Source of the DNA: CAYRES01 sp964423425
GTDB taxonomy: Bacteria; Actinomycetota; Thermoleophilia; RBG-16-64-13
Direction: 5' to 3'
DNA: 64,000 nucleotides
NCBI GenBank assembly: GCA_964423425.1
Contig: CAYRES010000003.1
Location: 181,263 to 245,262, forward strand
The notes beneath the pieces were generated by a model that saw only the letters and a program-made list of their open reading frames with translations, was not told the origin of the DNA and did not search any database. The stretch's first letter is position 1. Every line of letters begins with the position of its first letter. Both the position numbers and the translations under genes were made by a program. Shown in pieces: positions 25,870-34,087 of this stretch.

Positions 25870-26772
25870 TCAACGGTCGAGCCGCCGGAGTCCGGCCGCC
25901 CGCACCATCTGCACAGCCGCCTCATACTCCTCGGGCGTGATCCTCCGGCCCAGTTCCGCTGACCCGCGGGACCGGTATTCCGGACGGTACTGGTCCATCA
26001 CGTTCAGGTAGGTATCGGCCGACACTGCCTCCGCCAAGAAGGCGGCCACCCGCTCCGTGCCCGCGAGCCCACCGGGCAGCACAAGGTGCCTCACGAGCAG
26101 GCCGCGCACAGCTACGCCGCGCTCATCCAGCACCAAGTCACCCACCTGCCGGTGCATCTCGCTCACGGCGGCTCGATTCACGGCAGGGTAGTCCTTGATT
26201 CCCGAGTGGAGCCGAGCCGTCTTCTCGTCGGAGTACTTCATGTCGGGCATGTAGATGTCGACTACTCCTTCCAGCAGTCGCAGGGTCTCAAGCGAATCGT
26301 AGCCTCCTGTGTTGTATACGAGGGGAAGATGTAGTCCCTCTTCTCTCGCGTGGACGAGAGCCTCAAGTATCTGCGCCACCACGTGACTCGGCGACACCAG
26401 GTTGATGTTCGTGCAACCGCGTGCCTGTATGGCGAGCATGACCGCGCTCAGTTCTTGGGGGCTCACCTCTTCGCCGGCGTCGAGTTGGCTGATGTCGTAG
26501 TTCTGGCAGTAGATGCAGGCGAGATTACAGGAGGCAAAGAAGATGGTGCCGGAGCCTCCCCGGCCGACGAGCGGGGGCTCCTCGCCGTAATGGGGACCGG
26601 CACTCGCCACCTTGGCGTAGCGGCCCGTGCGGCAGGCGCCGAGCTCCCCGTGCAGCCGGTCGACCCCACACCGCCGGGGGCAGATGACGCAGCTCTCCAA
26701 CCCGGCCCGCGCAGCCGCCGCCCGGGCGGCCCACTCCCCCGGTCCGATCGGCCTATGAGAGGCCGGCTCCAT
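25870..26772 (-). CDS. pflX: radical SAM protein, PflX/pyruvate-formate-lyase-activase-like
   Basis: A 300-residue radical SAM protein of the PflX family. The N-terminal cysteine set CVICPRRCGVDR plus LGACRTG is characteristic, and the canonical cluster motif is CNLACIYC followed by QNYDISQ. Later segments VYNTGGYDSLETL and PDMKYSDEKTA match the family. PflX homologues are thought to be glycyl-radical activase-like or modification enzymes with unknown targets; no glycyl radical enzyme is in the window. ATG 26772 follows a GTG at 26775. It overlaps the upstream kinase-fusion gene by about 20 bases. Confidence 0.86.
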   Translation of the reverse strand: MEPASHRPIGPGEWAARAAAARAGLESCVICPRRCGVDRLHGELGACRTGRYAKVASAGPHYGEEPPLVGRGGSGTIFFASCNLACIYCQNYDISQLDAGEEVSPQELSAVMLAIQARGCTNINLVSPSHVVAQILEALVHAREEGLHLPLVYNTGGYDSLETLRLLEGVVDIYMPDMKYSDEKTARLHSGIKDYPAVNRAAVSEMHRQVGDLVLDERGVAVRGLLVRHLVLPGGLAGTERVAAFLAEAVSADTYLNVMDQYRPEYRSRGSAELGRRITPEEYEAAVQMVRAAGLRRLDR

Positions 26773-28405
26773 CACCCACCCGCAGTCTCTTCAACGTGTC
26801 GAGCACCACCGTCTCGGCAGGTGCCGCGCAATCCACCTCGATGTGCGACTCGGCAGGCTGCTCCGTCACCGGCTCGAAGGCTTCCTTCTGCTCGGCGTAG
26901 AGCTCGACACGGCCGTCCGAGGCCTCGCCCTTGTCCGCGCGACGCTGTTCAAGCCGTTCCCGCACCACCTCTTCCGGACACACACACTCAAGCACCACGA
27001 AGTGTGCATCGGCCCGCTCGGCCATCGCCCTCGCGCCCAAGCGGTGTTCACGCCGGCTGAAGGAGGCATCGATCAAAGCCGACCCGCCGCCCCGGAGCAC
27101 CTCCCCCGCCAGCTCGAAAGACCGCTCGTACGTTCTCTCCGTGACCTCCGGCGAGTAGATGCCGCCCCCGAAATCCTCGAAGTGGTGCTCGGCCGGATCG
27201 ATGCCGAGAAGCTCTTTTCGCACCACGTCGGTGCGGATGACCACCAGCCCCATCAGTTCGGCGAGGCCTTGGGCGAGCACGCTCTTTCCCGTGCCCATGA
27301 GTCCGGCGGTGATGAGCAACGTGGGTCTTTCCGGCACCGCCGCGTAGCGAAGCGCCAACTCGAAGTAGCGGGCGGCCGACGCGGCGGCCTCCTCCTTCTC
27401 TTGCGGCGGGATACCGGGGTCATCGAGGCGGAAACCGACCACTTTGGCCCGCACGAAGGCGCGGTAGCACTTGTAGAAGTCGAGCAGGAGAGCGAGCTCG
27501 GCGTCGCCCGAGGCCCTCTTGTAGGCCTCGGCGAAGGTGCGCGCCAGCTCGGTGTACCCGTTGTAGTCGAGATCCATGGCCAGGAAGGCCACCTCCGACG
27601 CGACATCGGAGTAGCGGAACCGTGTGTTGAACTCGATGCAGTCGAAGATGACCACCCGCCCACCGACCAGGCAGATGTGCTCCAGGTGCACGTCGCCGTG
27701 GCAGTCCCGCACCCGGTGTTCGGCCACCCTCCGTTCGAGGAGAGGCAGTCGCCGGCGCACAAAGTCGGCCGCATACGCATGCAAGAACTCATGGACGGTC
27801 CTCCTCACAGTGCGCCCGACGTAGGGTTCCGTCTGCCGGGAGTTCTCCTCGTTGTTCTCAACGATGCAGTCAACACCCCCCACCCGGTCGATCTCACCCC
27901 CGGTCTCGGCCCGGGCGTGGAAGGCGGCCAGAGTGGAAGCCACCGCCTCCATCTCCGGCGAGCCGGCCTCACCTCGGGCAAGTAGGTGCTTCAGCATCCG
28001 ATCTTCGGGAAGCCGCCTCATCTTGACCGCGTACTCGACCACCAGACCGGCTGCCGAACCGGCTGCAGGGCCGGGCGGCTCCACCGCCTCGAGCGTACGC
28101 AACTCCAGGCCCCCATCCGCACCTTCGCATACAGCCACCACCTCGAGGTAGAAGTCGGGAGCGAGGCGCCGGTTCAACTCCAATTCCTCGATGCAGTAGA
28201 AGCGCCGGGCCTCCAACGTACGGAAATCCAAGAAGCCGAAGTCCACCGGCTTCTTGACCTTGTACACATAGTCGCCGGCCAGAAACACGTAGGAGATGTG
28301 CGTCTGCACGAGTTCCACCACCGAGGGGCGGCCGCCCCGGGGGTACATCGAAGGCGAAAGCAGGGCCTCAACGAGTCTCTCGTCGGTCTTCGCTACCGTA
28401 CTCAC
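26753..28405 (-). CDS. aminoglycoside phosphotransferase-like / P-loop kinase fusion
   Basis: A 550-residue two-domain protein. The first part (about 1-340) has a protein-kinase-like APH fold; the catalytic loop reads CHGDVHLEHI and the metal motif IFDCIEF. The second (about 350-550) is a P-loop kinase with Walker A AGLMGTGKS and a DxSFSRREHR lid, similar to gluconate or chloramphenicol phosphotransferase-type kinases. This architecture is known in bacteria as an APH/AAA fusion of unknown substrate. GTG 28405 overlaps the stop of the upstream ADP-ribosylglycohydrolase-like gene as GTGA, indicating translational coupling. Confidence 0.85.
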   Translation of the reverse strand: MSTVAKTDERLVEALLSPSMYPRGGRPSVVELVQTHISYVFLAGDYVYKVKKPVDFGFLDFRTLEARRFYCIEELELNRRLAPDFYLEVVAVCEGADGGLELRTLEAVEPPGPAAGSAAGLVVEYAVKMRRLPEDRMLKHLLARGEAGSPEMEAVASTLAAFHARAETGGEIDRVGGVDCIVENNEENSRQTEPYVGRTVRRTVHEFLHAYAADFVRRRLPLLERRVAEHRVRDCHGDVHLEHICLVGGRVVIFDCIEFNTRFRYSDVASEVAFLAMDLDYNGYTELARTFAEAYKRASGDAELALLLDFYKCYRAFVRAKVVGFRLDDPGIPPQEKEEAAASAARYFELALRYAAVPERPTLLITAGLMGTGKSVLAQGLAELMGLVVIRTDVVRKELLGIDPAEHHFEDFGGGIYSPEVTERTYERSFELAGEVLRGGGSALIDASFSRREHRLGARAMAERADAHFVVLECVCPEEVVRERLEQRRADKGEASDGRVELYAEQKEAFEPVTEQPAESHIEVDCAAPAETVVLDTLKRLRVGDGAGLS

Positions 28406-29547
28406 TGTCCGAACTCTCCCCTCACGTATCTGGCCACCGCCCGCACAAGAAGCACCTGAACCCGGCCGTCATCGTTATATCGCGTCCTCCCCAAGAGACC
28501 CCTCACCCACCTCTGCGGCAGCGCCTCCTCACCGTGGAGTGCACCCATCACGGCACCGGTGAGAGCGGCAATGGTGTCGTTGTCGCGGGTATCGTTCACC
28601 GCCCGTATGAGCGCTTCCTCGGCGTCTTGGCCGTGGCGGGCGAGTAGATAGAGCAAGCTGGGTACCGTCTCCATGAGATACGACCCGGAGTCCCACGCGG
28701 CGCAGGCCTGGCGCACCGGCATACCGATAGCAAGGGCCGCCGGCAGGGTGGACTCGAGATACTCGCAGAGAGTGCCCTCGAACGGGGTCACCGCCCGCTT
28801 CGTGCGGTACGTGCGGGGAGTGACACCCTCTCTCTGCTCGAAAGCCCTTGCATAGCGGAGAAACACCTCAAGAGGCCAGGACGGATGAGGGGGAGCGCCC
28901 GGATCGCGCGCCAGACACTCGAGCAGCAGGCCGGAGAATCCGATACCGGCGGTCACCGCCATCTCGTCCCTGTGCGTCAGTGCGGTGGCGCACACTACGT
29001 CGTCCCAAAGGATACCGGCGGGCTCACGGAGGTGAGGCAGGACCACGGCCGCAAGGCGGCTGAGGGCCCCGCTCCCCGCGCTGGGCTGGCCCGCATCCCA
29101 CCAGGCGAATCCCGGAACCGCGCTCACCATCTTCCACACCAGCACGAATCCCTTCATGGTGTCGTCAATGTGGTAGAGCGCAGAGGAGGTATATGTTTCG
29201 GCCAGATCGCTGGGATCGAGTTGGCCTTTCTCGAGAAGAGACTCAAGCGTGAAGAAGGCCAGTTGAGACTCGCTGGAGGGCAGGCCCACTGCCCGGTCGC
29301 CCGCCCGGTGGTTTGGAAGGTAGTCCCGTATCTCACCGTACTCCGAACGGCGGCGGGCGGGATCCATGCCCTCGCTGGTGTTGCCCAGCGCATCGCCCAC
29401 CGCGAGACCGGCCAGCATGCCCCGCACTTTGCGTGACAGTGCGAGAGAGGCAGGTCTTCGGGGAGGCAGAGGTAGTCCTGAGCGATCCCACTCCGAGAAG
29501 ATCAGCTCCTTGTCGGCCCTCAGGTAGCCGGCCCCGGCCTCACCCAC
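28402..29547 (-). CDS. ADP-ribosylglycohydrolase family protein, atypical metal site
   Basis: A 381-residue member of the ARH/DraG fold. MLAGLAVGDALGNTSEG near the start and NDTRDNDTIAALTGAVMGALHG near the end match conserved N- and C-terminal motifs of enzymes that remove ADP-ribose from proteins or nucleic acids. The usual first metal motif TDDTQxxL is replaced by SSESQLAF, while an IDDT occurs about 30 residues later. Activity may therefore differ from canonical ARH. GTG 29547 has GGAGG 6 bases upstream and overlaps the end of the nuclease gene by 8 bases. The next gene overlaps its stop, so these three genes are a tight translational unit. Confidence 0.82.
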   Translation of the reverse strand: MGEAGAGYLRADKELIFSEWDRSGLPLPPRRPASLALSRKVRGMLAGLAVGDALGNTSEGMDPARRRSEYGEIRDYLPNHRAGDRAVGLPSSESQLAFFTLESLLEKGQLDPSDLAETYTSSALYHIDDTMKGFVLVWKMVSAVPGFAWWDAGQPSAGSGALSRLAAVVLPHLREPAGILWDDVVCATALTHRDEMAVTAGIGFSGLLLECLARDPGAPPHPSWPLEVFLRYARAFEQREGVTPRTYRTKRAVTPFEGTLCEYLESTLPAALAIGMPVRQACAAWDSGSYLMETVPSLLYLLARHGQDAEEALIRAVNDTRDNDTIAALTGAVMGALHGEEALPQRWVRGLLGRTRYNDDGRVQVLLVRAVARYVRGEFGQ

Positions 29548-31060
29548 AGTGGGCCTCCTCCGCCCGGGAGCGCAGGAAGAGGAACAGTTGGAGTAGGCCC
29601 TCAGTATCACGCGCGCAGTACGAGCGAAGCGAGGCCCAGGCAGATGTCCGCTCCTCCGCGGCCATGCTCCCCTCGAGCAACTTGGCGTACAGGAAGGCGG
29701 CTTCGCCCCCTCCGCAGACCTCCAAATCGTCGTATCCCATTCCATCGAGGAGTGCGGGCAGAACCTTCTTCAATGAGAAGGACCCATGGAACCCGGGATG
29801 GTAGACGGCTTCCTTCACTACTTGGTAGAGGTCGAGAAGACGATCGGGCAGCCGCAGGAGGGGCGCCGAGAGGTCGGGCAGGTCTTCAGCCAGACGCACA
29901 ATGCGCCTGCCTTCGAAACCGGCGTAGGAGACGATGGTTCCCTTCTCACCAAGTACATGGAGCAGGCGCTCAGCAAGCGGCCGGCGTGGGTCCGAGTCTT
30001 CCTCATGCAGATACTCGGCGTGGGCGACATGCCCCTCTTCATCAAGTACGTGGCAGGAGAACTGGAAGGGAATGGTCTGGAAGGGGCTGGTGCCCACAAA
30101 GCGGGGTAGGAAGGGCATGAAGGCCTCGAAATCGAGGAAGTGGACCGGGTACTCGACCTCAAGAAGCGGCCTGAGCGCCTCCCCATCGACGAACACCTCT
30201 CCCGTGGCGACCGCCCGCCGCACCCGCTCCTGCAGTTCGTTGAGCGGCAGGCCCCCTTCCGGAAGGCTCGCGATGCAGTCGCACCCCTCCTCGCCCAAGG
30301 AGCACAAGAGTTCGTCGTGCACGCCCGGCAACTCCCACAGCGGATGTTCCGGGCCACCGTTCACACACGCTGCCGCGAATGGGCACTCGAAGGGACGGAA
30401 ACAGGTGCGTCCCGGCGCCACGACCGGCGCCAACGGAGCCCCAAGTACCGCCCGCATGGTCTCGAGCTGCTCCTCGACACGAGGCAGGTACTCCCGCGCC
30501 ACCTCCGTCACGTCTGCGAGGATGAAGAGGTCCGTGGGCGAAACCGGCCCTCCTTCATACACGTAGTCCCGGTTGATGTGCATCACCTTCACGCTGCCGA
30601 TGGGAACCCCGCAACCCTCGAGCACGTGGAGTTGAAGGGCGGCGTCCCACTTGTGGTCGTCCTTGGCCCGCGCCGACCCCTTCACCTCGATGAGATCCCA
30701 CCCACTCTCCGGACCCGGGCTTGAACCACCTCCTGAAGCCCGCCGCAGGACGTCCACCCGCACCCGGACTCCTTGGTATTCGAAGGCGGCCTCACAGAGA
30801 GCGGGAACCGAGGGGTCGCGCATGAGACGGCAGGTGGTCTGCACGGCCCGTGCGTGTTGACGGAAGCTCTCAGTGACCAACACCGCACCGGGGAAGCATT
30901 CGCGAGCCAGTTCGCCCACGCGCCTGCCCATGTCGAAGAGCATACGCTGCATGGGGCCCGGAGTAGCCATGAGGTGGCGCTCGTAGCATTCCAGATAGAG
31001 CCGCTTGAGGCAGCGGCGGCCCGACATGAATCTCGACTTCGACAGCGTGGCTCTGGGCAT
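29540..31060 (-). CDS. DUF2779 protein: Cas4-like Fe-S nuclease fused to DEDD exonuclease
   Basis: A 506-residue protein of the DUF2779 type. It begins LSKSRFMSGRRCLKRLYLECYE, with a lone N-terminal Cys as in Cas4/AddB nucleases. A PD-(D/E)xK core follows (WDLIEVKGSARAKDDHKWDAALQ: Asp, Glu, Lys and downstream Gln), then a C-terminal cysteine set GRTCFRPFECPFAAAC that with the first Cys would hold a 4Fe-4S cluster. Residues about 300-500 resemble a DEDD exonuclease: HFLDFEAF, IVSYAGFEGRRI and YCARDTEGLLQLF supply the acidic residues. It heads a coupled operon with the ADP-ribosylglycohydrolase-like gene. ATG 31060 has no clear ribosome site but begins at the family N-terminus. Confidence 0.83.
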   Translation of the reverse strand: MPRATLSKSRFMSGRRCLKRLYLECYERHLMATPGPMQRMLFDMGRRVGELARECFPGAVLVTESFRQHARAVQTTCRLMRDPSVPALCEAAFEYQGVRVRVDVLRRASGGGSSPGPESGWDLIEVKGSARAKDDHKWDAALQLHVLEGCGVPIGSVKVMHINRDYVYEGGPVSPTDLFILADVTEVAREYLPRVEEQLETMRAVLGAPLAPVVAPGRTCFRPFECPFAAACVNGGPEHPLWELPGVHDELLCSLGEEGCDCIASLPEGGLPLNELQERVRRAVATGEVFVDGEALRPLLEVEYPVHFLDFEAFMPFLPRFVGTSPFQTIPFQFSCHVLDEEGHVAHAEYLHEEDSDPRRPLAERLLHVLGEKGTIVSYAGFEGRRIVRLAEDLPDLSAPLLRLPDRLLDLYQVVKEAVYHPGFHGSFSLKKVLPALLDGMGYDDLEVCGGGEAAFLYAKLLEGSMAAEERTSAWASLRSYCARDTEGLLQLFLFLRSRAEEAHCG

Positions 31061-31734
31061 GCGAAGAGTGTAGCAGCCGGAGGATGACAGGGGAGAGGAC
31101 CAGCAAGGCGGTGGATCCTCCCGAGGGACATCCTCCAAGAATGGGGGCGCTCAGAGGGGGCGGGCCCCCCCCCCCCACAGTGCGCCCCCACCCCACCCGC
31201 GGGAGGGGCGCACAACCCAGCCCCACATACCCCGAAAGCCGCGCCCCCCTTCGCCAGAAGCTTCTGTCGCGCGTAGGGGATGAGGCCGCCGGCATCGACT
31301 ATCGCCTGCCTCGCCTGAGGTAGCGGCTCGATGGGGAAGCGCTTCCCGCTCGTCCTGTTCACGAGTTCGCTCCCCTCCACCTCCAGCTCGTCACCCTCTT
31401 CCGCCTCGTACCCCGGGCAGATCACGGTGCGCAGGCCCAGATTGATGGCGTTCTGCAGGAAGATGCGGGAGTAGTTGTTGGCCACCACGATGAGGTCCCA
31501 ACCCTTGAGGCAGGAAGCCGCCTGCTCCCGGGACGAGCCGCAACCGAAGTTCTTGGCCGCCACCAAGAAACTCCCCGGCTCCACTTCACCCCGGTTCAAC
31601 TTCTCGTTGAAATCCGTGTAGTCGGCGAAGGCCAGCTTGGGGGTCTCGGTGGGCAGCACGGTGGCCATGAAGCGCCCCGGGTAGATGGCATCGGTGGAGA
31701 TGTCGTCGCCCAGCTTGAACACTACAGTCGCCAT
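30682..31734 (-). CDS. aconitase/isopropylmalate dehydratase small subunit (LeuD-like), abnormal 3' end
   Basis: The first about 165 codons (31734 to about 31240) are a clear LeuD-type small subunit of the two-subunit aconitase family: GDDISTDAIYPGRF at the start, FGCGSSREQAASCLKGW, VVANNYSRIFLQNAINLGL and the usual ending DAGGLIPYARQKLL. The family normally stops about there. Here the frame stays open through a C12/G5 tract (31156-31176) for a further 185 codons of Gly/Pro/Ser-rich low-plausibility sequence, overlapping the next gene by 379 bases. A small indel in the homopolymer region, real or artefactual, is the simplest explanation. The large subunit ends one base upstream of this ATG. 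Substrate (isocitrate, isopropylmalate or other) is discussed with the cluster. Confidence 0.7.
   Translation of the reverse strand: MATVVFKLGDDISTDAIYPGRFMATVLPTETPKLAFADYTDFNEKLNRGEVEPGSFLVAAKNFGCGSSREQAASCLKGWDLIVVANNYSRIFLQNAINLGLRTVICPGYEAEEGDELEVEGSELVNRTSGKRFPIEPLPQARQAIVDAGGLIPYARQKLLAKGGAAFGVCGAGLCAPPAGGVGAHCGGGGPAPSERPHSWRMSLGRIHRLAGPLPCHPPAATLFACPEPRCRSRDSCRAAAASSGSIWNATSATSWLLRAPCSVCSSTWAGAWANWLANASPVRCWSLRASVNTHGPCRPPAVSCATPRFPLSVRPPSNTKESGCGWTSCGGLQEVVQARVRRVGGISSR
31142..31190. terminator. G/C-tract hairpin downstream of the LeuD-like domain
   Basis: TGGGGGCGC (31142-31150) pairs perfectly with GCGCCCCCA (31182-31190); inside, G5 (31156-31160) can pair within C12 (31165-31176). 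It falls where transcription of the minus-strand dehydratase genes would be expected to end and resembles the G19/C19 hairpin at 12.1 kb. No U-tract. Confidence 0.4.
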
Positions 31735-31735
31735 G

Positions 31736-33028
31736 TCACACCCCCGCTTCCCTGGGATCGGTGATGGCTCCGGTGAGCGCGCTCGCGGCCGCCACGGCCG
31801 GCGAGCACAGGTACACGAAACCATTGGGATTGCCCATGCGCCCCTTGAAGTTGCGATTGGTGGTGGCGAGCGCCACCTCCCCGTCACCGAGAGCTCCCTG
31901 ATGCACACCCAGACAGCAACCACAGCCCGGGTTCACGATGAAAGCCCCGGCGTCGGCCAGCTCGGCCAGGTACCCGGCAGCCATGGCCTCCTTGTAGATC
32001 TTCCAGGAGGCGGGGAACACCAGCATGCGGGTGTCGCGATGCACCTTCTTGCCCCGCAGCACACCGGCGGCTATCTCCAAGTCGTCGAGCCGCCCGTTGG
32101 TGCAGGAGCCGATGACGATCTGGTTGACCTTGGTGCCGGCCACCGCCGTGATCTCTTCCACGTTGTCGACCATGTGCGGACAGGCTATCTGAGGGGCGAG
32201 CGAGGAGGCGTCGATGTCGACCACCTGCGAGTAGGTGGCATCGGGGTCCGGAACCACCATGTCGAGTTCGTCGGTGACACCGGCTTCCTCGCGCAGATAC
32301 CTTTCGGTCTCGGCGTCTGCGGGAACGACGCCGGCGGTGGCCCCCGACTCCATGGACATGTTGCAGATGCACTGCCGTCCCGACATCGACATGTTGCGGA
32401 TGGTGTCGCCGTGGAACTCGATCACCTGGAAGTTGGCCCCCTCGGCCGATATCTTGCCGATGAGATGCAGGATGAGGTCTTTCGGCGCCACCCAGGCGGG
32501 GAACTCCCCGGTGACGTTCACCTTGATGGAGGCCGGCACCTCGACGTTCAGCACCGTGCCGAGCGCCCACACCGCTGCCATCTCCGTGGCCCCCAGCCCG
32601 AAGGCGAAGGCTCCCACCGAGCCGTGGCTGGTGGTATGGCTGTCGGTGCCCACAACCACGTACCCCGGCCGCACGTAGCCGAACTGAGGCAGGATCTGGT
32701 GGCAGATGCCGCCTTCGTCACCACGCACGTCGTGGAACTTGGTGATGCCCTGCGCCTTCACAAACTCCCGGATCTTCTTCTGATTGGTGGCCGTCTTAGC
32801 CGTTTCGGCCGGCACGCGGTGGTCGAATATGATGGCGATCTTGCCCGGATCCCACACGGTGGCCTCGAGACCTGTACCGTCGAAGATCTCCTTGAACTGG
32901 TTCATGACCAGCGCCGCATTTTCGTGCGACATGGCCAGATCGACGGCGGGCTCGATCACATCCCCCACCGCGACCGTCTCCCTACCCGTCGCCCGGGCCA
33001 AGATCTTCTGAACGAGCGTCTGACCCAT
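31736..33028 (-). CDS. aconitase/3-isopropylmalate dehydratase family large subunit (LeuC-like)
   Basis: A 430-residue hydro-lyase large subunit of the archaeal-type LeuC/AcnA branch. The 4Fe-4S ligands are visible in IGSCTNGR and NPGCGCCLG. VVVGTDSHTTSHGSVGAFAFG and ICNMSMESGATAGVVPAD are family signatures. The two-subunit form is used for isopropylmalate, homoaconitate, citraconate and dimethylmaleate, and in some anaerobes for citrate/isocitrate; the sequence alone does not separate these. ATG 33028 has GGAGAG upstream, 10 bases after the isocitrate-lyase-family gene. The neighbouring isocitrate dehydrogenase-like and KorAB genes favour a role at the citrate-isocitrate step. Confidence 0.85.
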   Translation of the reverse strand: MGQTLVQKILARATGRETVAVGDVIEPAVDLAMSHENAALVMNQFKEIFDGTGLEATVWDPGKIAIIFDHRVPAETAKTATNQKKIREFVKAQGITKFHDVRGDEGGICHQILPQFGYVRPGYVVVGTDSHTTSHGSVGAFAFGLGATEMAAVWALGTVLNVEVPASIKVNVTGEFPAWVAPKDLILHLIGKISAEGANFQVIEFHGDTIRNMSMSGRQCICNMSMESGATAGVVPADAETERYLREEAGVTDELDMVVPDPDATYSQVVDIDASSLAPQIACPHMVDNVEEITAVAGTKVNQIVIGSCTNGRLDDLEIAAGVLRGKKVHRDTRMLVFPASWKIYKEAMAAGYLAELADAGAFIVNPGCGCCLGVHQGALGDGEVALATTNRNFKGRMGNPNGFVYLCSPAVAAASALTGAITDPREAGV

Positions 33029-33038
33029 CTCGGCTCTC

Positions 33039-33971
33039 CTAACCGACGATCTTCTTCGCTTCGCCGTACTTCGTTTCCATGCGCTGGGCCGGCAGGTACT
33101 TGTCCTCGAGCGCCTTGTACTCCTTCAGGCCGACCATGTCGGTGTACTCCTCGAAGGAGCCGACCCACTGGGTCTGACCGGGCAGCGTGCCGGTCGGTGA
33201 GGCCTTGAGCGCCGCGAAGAACTGCTCGAGTGCCTTCTGTGCGACCATGATCGAGGCCACGGGGATCGACACCCGGCCTACGCCCAGGGCGGCGAGATCG
33301 GGCACCGGGATGAGTTCGGTCTTCATGCCCGAGATGGCGTCCATGAGATTCACAGACAGGGGTCCATTGACAGCTTTGACCGCCGCCTCGACGTCGGCCC
33401 GCGTCTTGATGCCGTCGATGAAGGCCAGGTCGGCACCCGCCTCCAGGTACATGTTGCAGCGGCGCACGGCTTCGTCGAGTCCCCCCATGGCGAACACGTC
33501 GGTGCGGGCGTTGATGATGAAGTCGGGGTCGAGAGCGTCACGCACGTCGGCGCAGGCCTTCACCTTGCCGGCCATCTCCTCGGCCTCGATGACTTCCTTG
33601 CCGGCCATGTGACCGCAACGCTTGGGAAACACCTGGTCTTCGATGTTCATGCCGGCCGCGCCCATCTCGATGAGACGCCGGGCGATCCACGCCGCGTTCA
33701 CCGCGTTACCGCCGCCGGTGTCGACGTCGGCCATGACCGGTATCTCGACCGCCTGCACGATATTCCAGGTCATGTCGAGCACGTCCTTCATCTGCACGAG
33801 ACCCACATCGGGCTTGCCCAGTATGGACCCCGCCAAGCCGTAACCCGACACCTGGATGGCCTCGAAGCCGCTCTTCTCGATAACACGGGCCGAGAGTGCG
33901 TCGTGGGCACCTACCACCACCACCGCGCGGCGGTCCATGATGGCATTACGTAGCACTGTCGTCTTCTTCAT
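33039..33971 (-). CDS. isocitrate lyase/PEP mutase superfamily lyase
   Basis: A 310-residue TIM-barrel lyase of the isocitrate lyase/2-methylisocitrate lyase/2,3-dimethylmalate lyase group. The metal motif MADVDTGGGNA and catalytic loop PKRCGHMAGKEVI (with the catalytic Cys) are intact, and NARTDVFAMGGLDEAV carries further active-site residues. The KRCGH loop argues for a C-C lyase of a methylisocitrate- or isocitrate-like acid rather than a phosphonomutase. Its length (310) fits 2-methylisocitrate or dimethylmalate lyase better than bacterial isocitrate lyase (about 430). An AGGAAG ribosome site precedes ATG 33971. Substrate remains open. Confidence 0.82.
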   Translation of the reverse strand: MKKTTVLRNAIMDRRAVVVVGAHDALSARVIEKSGFEAIQVSGYGLAGSILGKPDVGLVQMKDVLDMTWNIVQAVEIPVMADVDTGGGNAVNAAWIARRLIEMGAAGMNIEDQVFPKRCGHMAGKEVIEAEEMAGKVKACADVRDALDPDFIINARTDVFAMGGLDEAVRRCNMYLEAGADLAFIDGIKTRADVEAAVKAVNGPLSVNLMDAISGMKTELIPVPDLAALGVGRVSIPVASIMVAQKALEQFFAALKASPTGTLPGQTQWVGSFEEYTDMVGLKEYKALEDKYLPAQRMETKYGEAKKIVG

Positions 33972-34087
33972 TGCCGTTCCTTCCTCTCTCTTCGTACGGC
34001 TCTCTCGTCGTGCGGCTCCGTCGTCGCTCGAGCCCGCCTTCCGTGTGCGGTCCCGGGGCCGGCAGGCGGCGCCTCTGGGTTGATTGG

